Source: Cardinalis cardinalis (Eukaryota; Chordata; Aves; Passeriformes; Cardinalidae). From it: 64,000 bases of DNA. The translations under genes and the position numbers were made by a program. The stretch lies in NCBI GenBank assembly GCA_014549065.1, contig JACDOX010000429.1:62001-126000 (forward strand), in the 5' to 3' direction. Positions 36,935 through 47,659 of this stretch are shown here, in pieces. Below the pieces are notes generated by a model, which saw only the letters and a program-made list of their open reading frames with translations, ran no database searches and was not told the origin of the DNA. The first letter of the stretch is position 1. Each line of letters starts with the position of its first letter.

Positions 36935-37110
36935 AGCCTGGGAACGTAGCTGTGCTCGGAGCAGAGCCTTGCAGAGGGGCTGGCCTGCCCCTGCTCTGTC
37001 GGGAGCGGGATGAAAGGGCTGCCAAGAGCCGAGCACGTGCCCCGGGCTGGGCTGTTCTTCACTACAGCTCTAATAGGGCAGCCTAATCGCATTAATGTGG
37101 GTGGTAAGAT
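36935..37110 (+). promoter_or_regulatory. CpG-richer patch with an E-box and a splice-donor-like end
   Basis: About eight CpG dinucleotides in roughly 170 bp, against a CpG-poor AT-rich intron. The patch includes CACGTG (37034-37039) followed by CCCGGG (37041-37046). It ends in GTG/GTAAGAT (donor-like GT at 37104-37105), followed by a 14-T run (37128-37141). It could be an intronic enhancer or an alternative first exon; both are inference. No TATA box is evident. Confidence 0.3.
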
Positions 37111-37189
37111 TTCTTTTGCTTTCTCTCTTTTTTTTTTTTTTAATTGTGGCTTCTGAAGCTTAAAACAGCAGTGCTATTCTCTTAGATTG

Positions 37190-37275
37190 GGATGACTGCT
37201 TCCTCTGCAGATTAATTGGCTGGATTGCCTCCAGGTTGTTTGTTGTCATGACAATCTGCTTTTGGAACTGACTGT
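37190..37275. promoter_or_regulatory. candidate homeobox/TGIF-MEIS motif cluster
   Basis: A 12-bp palindrome TTGTCATGACAA (37243-37254) joins two TGTCA half-sites of MEIS/TGIF type. Just upstream is ATTAATTGG, a homeobox-like word overlapping an inverted CCAAT. Inference from motifs only. Confidence 0.25.
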
Positions 37276-40200
37276 CAGGCTCAAGACAAGGAAAGAGCTG
37301 TATTTCATGAAGCTGTTACTTTTGTCTTCATATTTGGTCTTCTGGAAATGTTAGACTAGTAAGAGGGTAAGCAAAGTAATTCTTTCTGATTATATGTGTG
37401 AAAGAGACCCAGACAAGGAGGAAGAAACTCTCTCCATTAGGACAAGAACAGCCATGGTTGTGGGCTAATTTGAAAAACAAATGGTCAAAGTATGGGGTTG
37501 GGAATGAGGAGTTCCCAAAGTGAATGGTGGTTGTGGGGAACCTATGTAATTGGCTTTTCCCTTTGGCAGCTCAGAGCCTCCCTGAATTGCTGTTTCACCA
37601 TCTATAAGTGGACAATGTGTGGGTACCTGTCTTTCAAAGCTAGGATTAAAACAATGTGATGTGTTCAGCTTCCCATCTGAATATAAATGACAATTCCCTC
37701 TGGAGCTTAAAGCTATGGATATGTCTGTCCTGGCTTGCAGACACAGCAACTACTTTGTGTTAATTGGGAATTAGATGCTACTGTGGACAGTCTCTAATTT
37801 CTCACAATTCTTTCTACAGCAGATCTAATTACTGTAATTACAATGTGTTTGTGTTTACACAGTACCGAAGTATCCTGGTCATTAACTAGAACTCAAGTGC
37901 TGTGGATACTTAGAGCAAGGCAAATCTGTAGGGTGTTATAAAATGAAGATAGAGGAGTTTCTTCCCACTGGCTGTGTTATGTCAAATGTGGTAGCTTTAG
38001 TTCAGTGTAATTGAGTGTAATCTGACATGTGAAATTGTCCTTGTGTGCTGTTTTTCTATCTGTAAATGTGTTGATTTAGAAGTCACTAAGCTTCTGAACC
38101 ACTGCATGATAGTGTTGTTGTCACCATTTAACAGATGGGAAAGAGAGGGCGTAGATCAGCTAAAGGAAATGCTTCCAGAGTGCCATCCTGGCTGGTAGGA
38201 ATAGAGCTTCAGCTGTGCTTGTCTGCTTCAGGGGCATGCCATTAGACTTAATCAATGTTTGCAAACTGTTTTGAGATACTATGACAACATGGGAAATAGA
38301 AGTGTGAATTATTAATTGCTACTTTGCTCTCCTCCTGCTCTTGGGTATACTGACAAGCTTTTTAAATTATCACCTCTTCCTACTCTTCCATGAACTTCAA
38401 AGGCCTCCTTTATCCTGCTGTCATTACTGCAGAGCTCCAGTAGTGTGTCAGTTTGGTTTGTGTCAGATACTCCTCCGTGCGTAAGGATCCTTTCAGTCAA
38501 GAAGGATCACTGCAGACAAAGAAAACAGGAATGTGGCCTCCTACTGAAAAAGTACTGACCCAGCTTTGACATGGAACACTTCAAAATGTGCCATCCTCCA
38601 TGAATAACAGCTTTTCTAGCAGTTTGAGATGAACCTGAAGATGTGCATTTATAAAGATTAATTTTAGTCACAAATAAGAGCAGATTCATTTGAAAGGAGG
38701 GAGGGCCCCATGATTTAGTTGTGAAAATGAGAAGAAGATAAAATTTTGGAGGATGTTCCTGTCCTCCTTTCTCTTTTAACTGAGTGTTGTGTGTTTTACA
38801 AAGGTCTGTATGTCATGAGGAAAGTGTCAGACTGAAAAGTGCCAATTTAGTAGCAAGTCAAAGAATTCTTCTCTAATTCCTCAGAGAAGTTATCTGTAGC
38901 TCTTGTCACTGTCATGATGAACTTCAGAGCAATTCTTTGAATCCCACTCCAGCTATATTTTGGTCATCTCAGTTTTTCATTTCATGGCAAAATATTTCCC
39001 TTATCTGTAATGTGATATATTCTTCAAAGTATGTGCTTGAGTTTTGGGATTGGATGGAAGTTATAATTGCTTGGGTTATCCACACCAATCAAATACATGA
39101 ATTACTTTAAAACTGTTCTTTCTGGGGCTTTACTCCAGGTTTAACAAAACCAGCAGCGATTAGAAATTTCTGCTCCTGTTCTGTGTTTTTTTGATCTCAA
39201 TTCAGAGGAAAGTTTCTGTCCCCCACACACACTTTTCTCCTATGCCTCTCTTTAGCTGACAGTGTTAATCTTAATCATTCATAGCATCTACTCTGGGTGT
39301 ACTCCTCAGGCCTGTCTGTTGCTGGGGGGATTTCCTGTTCTGTGACAGGCATCCACTCAATCTGGAAGGAATTACTCCTTTTCAGTATCTTCCAACAACC
39401 ATATAAATTTGTTCAGCTCTAGGACTGCATTTAATTTATTCTCTTAATTGGTTTGGGGTTTTTTTTAATCTAAATGTGTCCTCACAGTTGTTCTTTTCCT
39501 CCATTTTGTACTTTTAGTTTGGAAAACTTCAATGCTAACAAAAGCATACTGGGTAGTTTAATTCAAACCCATTTTTCTTTCACAGCACTTTTTTTCTCCA
39601 TCTAAGTTGCTAAATACCTTTACTAGCTTTAACCCCGTTGCCTAGGAAAGGGAGTTTTATTGCTGCTAGTCTGTATTCACTCTGTCTGCTGCTGTGAAGA
39701 GAGGCTCTTGGCTTAAGTTATATTCCTGAAATTTGAGCTCTGCAGTTGTTTGTAAACAGTACTGTTGTGGTCAACTTATAAACCAAATGTTTTGTGAGTG
39801 TTCAGAAGTTAATTCTTGTTCTGTCTGTTTGGTAATGTCCGCTGCTGTCCATGTGGATACCTCCTCCTTTTATTTTTTGTGTATCTTTTAATTGAATTTG
39901 CATTATGATTTTTATATACCCCAGTATTCTAAAACAGATTTAGAAGCATACATAGTTTTAGAAGTCCCTGTTCTTTTCTCTGGGGCATTTATAAATTGCT
40001 TATATAAAACTTGTCAATGTAGTAAAAAGTAAAAAATCTGACCCTGTGTCGAATAAGAGGAAAATAATTCAAAATGATGACTTCCTAAAATGAATCTTTA
40101 AGTGATAATATGAATTCTGTGATGATAATTTCTGTGGATTAAGTTATAGGCAAAGCTGGAAGTAGGCTGGCTGTAGAAGTAAGCACCAAGGCCATTGCTA

Positions 40201-43200
40201 CTGTTTGCATGATTGAGTTGCAATGCAAAGTGGGTTTTAGAACTGACAGCTGAGTGGAACACACATACTCTAAATTTCAATGAAATACCACAAAACCTAG
40301 TTTATGAAGCACAAATAGCTCCCAGAACATCCTGCTCTGTATGGAGCTTGTAACCAGCCCTTTGCACATGATAAATTGAAATTCTGAAATTCCCAAATGC
40401 TGTGGTATCACTTAGACATCCCAAGGCTTTGTAGTCTGATCCTGTCTGTATACAGAGTTTTATTGAGTCTCTCTGACTCATTATTGTCTCAGTCTGTAAA
40501 CTGAAGCTCAAGTACATAATCTTAGCCCAGATTCAGCCTGCAGCAGGAATTTAATACTCGGGGGCAGACTGAATAGAAGTAGAAACATAAAGAAGGACAC
40601 AGATAAAATGTCACTGAATGTTTTATTAAATGAAGGGTTTGCCTGACCATATTTAGCTCTCTAAATATCCTTCTTTTGTAATACTTACTAATGGAAATGG
40701 TTTTGTCAGCTTTGAATTTTTTCTTTCCTATGTTTCTCCATTCCCTGAATCCATGCTTCCTCTTCTTTCCCTTTTTTTCTCCTCAAAAGATTATTTATTT
40801 GAGAGGGTTCTTGTCGTGGAAAAAATGAATCCATCTATTTGGGACTAACATGGGGTCTAACAGGTAGGGTGAGCTATGGGAGGCAGGTATTCATGTGGTT
40901 GGTACTGACCTTTCAGGTGATGGGCGAGTTCATCTCTCTGTTAATTTTGACTGCACGTGGACTCTGTGGTCTGTTGTGCCTCCCAGAGCAGGCCATCATT
41001 TGTAAAATGGATTGTTGATCACTTGGTAAGAACAGCTGATAATAACCAGCCATTACTGTAGATGGGCCTAGACCCATTCAGAAACATGGTATCTTCTGAG
41101 GGGCATCGAGAGAGGAACTCTTACTTCACTGTGCTTGGAGGCTTTGGAATTAAAGCAGTTTAAAATAGATGTGGGGATCTCCAGGAGAGGTCCAGACAGC
41201 TGGTACAAGTGGGTTTGAGTTGCTATGCCTCTCAGCTCCCTGAGCTTGTGAGTATGACAAGGTTTAGTTGCACAACAGGCAAATGTAGATGAGGAATAGT
41301 CTCCTTGTAGACCAGCATGTTGCTTCTACAGGCCTGTCATTTTGGCAGAGTAGTAAAAGACATGCTGCCAAAATGTTATGGTGCCCCTGCTTGGAGCACA
41401 GATGTTCTGTTACGAGCAACTGTGATGTGGCAACAGAAAAGCAATGACTCCAAGTCTTCAAACAGGCAAACTTACTTTAAAAGGTGTTTCTGGATCTGGG
41501 AGGTGTCCAGACTCTTTACCTAATCTCCTGCTTAGCTCACCTTTGATGACTTCAAGCTCAGATTTACCAGCAGATGATGACTTTGCTACTGTAAAAATCA
41601 GTTTTATGATCTAGATCAAATCTTGGATGGGTTGCTGTGTCACTGGGAGTCACCATGTTTGCCAACAGCTTTTTCAGAGATAATAGGGAAGAAGACTAGG
41701 ATCTGGCAAGAATCACCTTGACCTGAAAGCAATTCCTTGAAGATAGTAAGGATGAAGAACTACCATTGTGCTTCCAGCTTGTCTTAAGTATGTTCTTTTG
41801 ACAGGTGTACTTCAAAATGCCTTCCCTCAAGGCACAGCTTACTCCCATCATGGAAGTGCTGGTCTCACTGGAATGCCTCAATGGACTTTTATTGTAATAC
41901 CATGATTTTCAATTTTGGTTGGTTGGTTTTTTTGTTGCTGGAACTGAAATTGCAGTTCTCAGGCTACTTTCAAAAACAGCAGATGCAGGGATACTTTTCT
42001 TTCATCAAGTGGCTGATGAGAAGACCTGAGAACTGACTCTCAAAAGGCATGGCATCTTCTCACCTGTGCAGAGATGAAATGTGAGCTCTGAATGCCTGTG
42101 TCCAGATATTCTTACCTTCACTTTGTGGCATTTATTTCTAAGTAAAAGTTCCCGAAAGAGGTGATGACATGGATATCCAGTTTCATTGCCTGTGCTTCAA
42201 AACTTCAAAAACAGGCTATAAAATGTTACACTTGAGGAAGACAAGCATGAAATAAAGGACATTCTTTTTCCCCATTGATCTTGAGGCTCATTAAATTATC
42301 TCTTGAGGTCTCATTAGTAAAAATAAATAAATTCTAGTGAAATACATTTTCCACAAGTTTATAACATTATGTTGGTGTTTGGGATACACTGTATGTATTG
42401 GCATGTCATGCCATGCCCTGGCTGCTGAATTGCATTAACTTTTCATTATGTCAGTGTGATCTAATTGTGCAAAAGGCTTCTGTTACTGGACTGTAGGTGC
42501 CAGACCCAAGTCTTTTTGCTGTCACTAGGGGAAATCCAAATAAAAGGCACAGATGTTAATCTTTGACTTGCTGTGAAACAAAATCAGTTCCAAAATCACC
42601 AGCTAAGGTGACCAAGTGTGTTTTCTGTAGTTGCTGTAGAAAATGATTATAGCATTTGTATTTAAAATTAAACCTTCTGTTATTGCAGTTTCAGTACAGG
42701 GGCAACCTGTTTTTTGTTGGAAAATGGGAGTTGTCATAGCAAACATTTGTCATGGAAGAGCCTCCACAAAGGTTTCCTGGGTTAAGTACTGAAGAGACAC
42801 TCTCCCTAGCAGAGTGGGAGTTGGCTTGGCTGTGTCTTCTGTTTCATGTTCTAACCCTCATTCATCACTGGCCTGCCCCAGACTGTAATTCTACTTTCAA
42901 GCCCAGCTGGGAGCTGGTCTGCATGGCTCTCCCACCAGGTCTGGCCCCATCAACCCTGCACTTTTAGTTAAACCTTGCTGTTTAGTCCGATTATTGGCAT
43001 TAATCTCTGGTAGTAATAATGCTTTAGCCTAAATCTAGCTTTGAGACCTGTGTGCATTAACCAGGTCAGCAAAAAGTGTGAGGTTAATTTATGCTTAAGT
43101 GCCCTTGTTAATCTTGGTCTGGCATTGTCATGTCTGTAACCACTGGTTAGAAATGATTTCCCAAGATGAACTATTGAGGAGGGTGGCTGCATTCAGCAGT

Positions 43201-45019
43201 TTGCCCTGGGACTTGGGCAGAGAGCACCACTGGCACTTTCTTTCTTTTTATAAGTTGGACTGGTTTTTTTTCTGCAGCACTGGAGTTGGCAAGAAGACCA
43301 GTTTTGTGTCATATACCTGTGGGGGGAAGGGGAAAACAGATCTCAGCTACTTGAGTGTCTGACTTTGGGGTAGATTTTAATTTTTGTTTGGTTTTTTCCA
43401 CCTGCAGCTGCCAACAGTAAAGTTGGAAGATGTGGCTCTTAAAATGTCAGGCTACAACTCTGTCCCCAGCAGTAACTAGTTTTGCATGTGGTTAAAATCT
43501 GTATATTTTCACTACTTCAGTTCTATCTGGGAATAATTTGTGGCATGTGAGCTCTGGCAGAGCTTGTATGTTTGCTCTTATGCAAAGCTAAAGCCACAAG
43601 CAGAGCCAGCATGGCCAGATGTGAAAGGGTCTCCATTCAGATTGTGTAGCAGTTTAGTACATAGCCAATTATGTGATTGACCTAAAGCAGTATGTTTTCA
43701 GTGAAGACAATCCCCTAGAGCAGGGTTACCAAGCTCTGCTGAGAAGTTTTACTGACATTTGCTCAACAACAGCAAGGTCAATGGCTCCAGGTTAGCCAGA
43801 TGTCCCTTTAGCTAGAATCTGTGCTGCTGCAATGCACTTGGTTTGTAGGGAGGAGAGCAGGTAGAAATGCAGAATTGTCCCTAGAAGTGCAGGTGATCCC
43901 ATGAGTGCAGGACCTCAACAGACCTTGGCAGTTTGTGTCTATTACTTTGAGGAAATCCTTGTTTAGGGTGGTTCCTGTTTTTCTCTAAGTGGTTTCACTT
44001 CACTGTGCTAGCATAGCTGCAGTTTTATTCTGCCTTACAGAAAATATTATTTTATATCATCCTATATGACAAATAAAGGTATGGAAAACTGAATTGTGGG
44101 GGATATCAAATCACTGAGGCAATATTAATGTCAAAGTGTATCTACTAGGCCTTACTGAACTTCATGCCCACTCCTTCCACATGCTGGTCCCAGCCAGGTC
44201 AATGGAAGCATTAACTTTCTGCAACTGAAGGCATTTGTTTCTTTAATGTAGATCACACTGAAGTTGCTATGCCAGTGTGCTGTATTCGCTGTGAAGCACA
44301 CATTGCTTGAGGATGGCTTTAAAGTCCAAGCCAGGTGCCAGCCAGGGTTCCAGAGAAAGGTATTTCGTTCTGCCTGATCTAAAACTACCAAATGAAACTT
44401 GATGAGTAAGTGGATTATCATGAAAAAGGAAGTTTCTTGCCAGGCTTCAGATTAAACTGAGATTCATCCTCAGCCAAGCGTTTCAGTACCTGTAAATGTG
44501 TGAAGGATGAGGCTGTTGAATTCTAGATTTTCCTTCTCTGTTGCTCTTGTATTCAAACTTGTCGCAGAGTCTGATCAGGCTTCCTAGCAAAGCTAGGAAC
44601 TGCAGCAGATTTTCTTCAGCTTGCTGAAAATTGTGAAGTGATGAGAGACATCACACCGGTATTTAGTGTTCATGCTATTCCCTGAGCTTGGCAAAGTAAC
44701 TCATGCTCCCATATCACATTACCAGATTTTTGGTGCTAGTTTGCTGTAAAGCATTGTGTTTCAAAATCCATATTTATGAGGGATGTTAAAAGATAAAGTA
44801 ATTATATGGTTTTCAATTACATAAACATCAACATACAATGCAAATTAGAAGCAAAATAATTAATTTTCTGTTTATTTGTAATATAGAGTCTATGCAAACA
44901 GTAAAACCTGGAGAATGAGCAGGGGGACAAGTGTGAAGGGTATGGTGCCATAAAGTGCTTTTAGCATCTCTGTTCAGTTCAGATGTCAAAACAGGTATGG
45001 GCTATTAAGGGAGGTCACA

Positions 45020-45480
45020 ACCTGGTGAGTGGAAGCACTGGCTTCAGAACTCCTGTTGATACATATGCCCTATTGTAGGGACACAGTTTGTGGTAATTGG
45101 GATGGGGCTGTGGCCAACCCTCATCCCTAATGGGCTGCAGCTGTGAGAAGCAGCTGAACAGCATTGACAGCAATGAGCCATGGAGTGCCAGGGGCATTGA
45201 CCAACCGCCAAAGGGAACAGAGGGCACACGGGTGCAATGCATGAACACGAGGGGTATAAAAGGTTAGGCTAAAGAACAAGAGAAGCAGATGCTTGCAGCC
45301 TTCTGAAGTGAGGTTGCTTTGTATGGGTAGATGCCTGAAGCCTTCTGATGTGGTAGGGTGTTATTCTGTATGGATTGAAGCTTTCTGAAATTGTGTACTG
45401 TGGCTGTCCCAACTACGACATATTCTGTGGCATCCTATGATTAAATAGTTCCATTAATGTGGCTGAAGGCAGGGACACTT
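45020..45480 (+). mobile_element. probable old solo LTR (avian endogenous retrovirus-like), unclassified
   Basis: The tract has promoter and terminator signs in LTR order: a GC-richer U3-like stretch, a TATA box TATAAAAGG at 45255-45263, a repeated block (45287 to about 45410), and ATTAAA (45440-45445) as a polyadenylation-like signal about 185 bp after the TATA box. The general composition resembles avian ERV LTRs. No gag, pol or env remnants flank it, so a solo LTR is the simplest reading. Boundaries, target-site duplications and family could not be fixed by eye. The alternative is a chance TATA box beside a minisatellite. Confidence 0.45.
45287..45410. repeat. about 41-bp tandem repeat, two full copies and one partial
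   Basis: AGATGCYTGMAGCCTTCTGA begins at 45287 and at 45329 (period 42). A third, shorter copy (TGAAGCTTTCTGA) is displaced another 40 bp. Each of the first two copies ends in TCTGTATGG- or TTTGTATGG-like sequence. It lies just downstream of the TATA box of the LTR-like element. Confidence 0.7.
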
Positions 45481-46804
45481 GGGAGTGCCTGTTCTTGTGT
45501 CCTGAGCACAGAGGTGGCAGCAGCTGGGGCTGTCTGATGCTCACTGCTACTGGTGTGGTAAATAACCTTGGGGAGTTTGGGTTGTATGCCTCATCTCTAT
45601 TTTGTATGGGAAAAATACCAAACTTTCAACTTCTAAAAGGTGTGTAAAATATTATTAAGCCAGTTGAAGAAAATAAATTATTCATAATTTCTGAATATTG
45701 TCAGTCAGCTGCAGTACACTAGCCAGTCACTGTTCAGTCTGGTCATTGGTGCTGAAGTACATCATCTGTGGCTTCAAAGCCGAGGCCTTCAAAGCTTCTA
45801 ACACCATTAATGCACTACAGTAAATGCAATTATTATCGAGCTCTTAAGTGGACATAATTTAGAGGATCTCGTGTTTTTGTTAAGAGGTAGGAAACGTTAC
45901 CTGTGGGAATTAAAAACTAACTCCTTTCATTTGTTCAAGTGTTTTTTGTAGATTGTCATTTCCCTCTGCCTCCTTCATGCTGAATAGCAAACAAACACCA
46001 GCCTTGATTTAGTGATGGCTGTTAGGAAAACACTTTAAAACTTTTTGAGGCGGTTTTTTCACTGCAAATAATGTTTATGGTTCTCTACGGAAGACTAAGA
46101 ACTGTGCTGCAGCACAAGTTCTAGACCTCAGAAGTTTTCCGAACTAAAACTTGAACTGTTTTGTCAGTCAGCTTCAAAGTCCATGCTGACTGGAGCCCGG
46201 CTGACGGGTTTGTGAGGATGTGGTTTGGAGTTAGTTTGAGGGAAAGGGAACATTACGTGCAATTAAAATGGAAGCTCTGCAAGGTATCTTGTGCTGATAC
46301 TTGTAAGAATCAATAGCTGTGGGAATACTGCAAGGGAATATTGTATGGGTCCTTACAGTAAGTCACAATCAAATTTAATGTTTTTATTTCCTACTGTAGA
46401 ATTAGAAAACAATAAGTATGTGACTTCAGGGAATGCAATGTTGTGAGAGAAGTTGTCCTTGCTTAGAAACTGGTCAACTGTTATCAACCACAAAAAGGGG
46501 AATGAGAAGACCATATGTTCCATTCAAAACTGAACAAATTCCAGGTTGATTTACTTTTTTGTTTCTACTTGCTATTAAAGCAGAATTTGTCTGACCAGAG
46601 TAGAACAGGTGTGTTTGGGATAGGTTCGATAGTGAGGTTCTTCAGAGATGGGCTCAGACAGGGAGGCTGCATCAGGAATGAGAGGATGGAAGCAGCTGTT
46701 GGCGATAAAAGATGAGGCCTGGTGGAAGAGGGCAGAGCTTACTGTGTGAATAGTACTGCACAGCTGCACATCACAGGTAGAGGCTTAAGCCATGCTCCTC
46801 CTTC

Positions 46805-46824
46805 TTTTTTTTTTTCTTTTTTTT
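46805..46824. repeat. T-rich run (T11 C T8)
   Basis: Homopolymer-rich tract in intron; no poly(A)-tailed element is recognised next to it. Confidence 0.85.
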
Positions 46825-47639
46825 AATTGCATTTTATGGAAGGGTCAGTTGGCCATGGTCTTGTCAATTGCTATTGTGTGGGAGGCCGCTCCTATAATTA
46901 AGACTGAGGTGGTAGTAACGTGCTGTTCATCTGCACGCACGATCAGTTTTGTGATGAATTAGCTGCCAAGATTTACAATCTTGAGCCCAAATACTTGCTT
47001 TTTTCGTTGAATTCACAGCAGGTGTGATTGAATCTCTGAGTGTTTGTGGAAGCCACTGCTGGCCTCTCCCTTGTTTTCCAGACTACCTTTTGCGCCTCTT
47101 GATATGTAAATCCCAGTTGATGGTTAGTTGGCAGCCATATGAGATCAGGTTCTAGCCATGACTGATAATTGCAAGAAAATACTCAGGGAGTGCCTTCCTG
47201 GCCAAGGTGGATGTAATTCAAGACTCTGGATATGAAGGAGGGCTGGCTGGAAGTGCCTGAGGAAACGTGCAGATGTGGTGTTGTGAGCCCACATTTTGGA
47301 GACAGATCCCAGCAGATGCCTCTGCAAGCTGTATGGCCTGTCTGAGGTGGAAACCAAGCACCTGGAAAACCACTGTGTAACGAGTTAACCTTTGAATAAT
47401 GCATTTACCAGGAAGGTACCCGTATGCTTTTGGTTTGTGTCTCTCTTATCTGTACATCAGCAATATGGTCAATCTTTATAGAAAGCCTGTGTAAATACAG
47501 CGTAGAGGAAACATACTGAACCTGTTTCTTCTGTTTCTATGCTCTTTCATTCATCATTTCACCTTCACCATATTCTCTACTTTCTTTTGTTGGAAAAACT
47601 CTTCCAAGTAAAGAAATTAGGTCAAACTTGTGCTGCTTT

Positions 47640-47659
47640 CCCCCCCCCCCCCCCCCCCC
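47640..47659. repeat. poly(C) run of 20
   Basis: Twenty consecutive C on the + strand, followed by TTTTG. A run of 20 G on the other strand can form G-quadruplex-like structures and is error-prone in sequencing. Confidence 0.95.
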
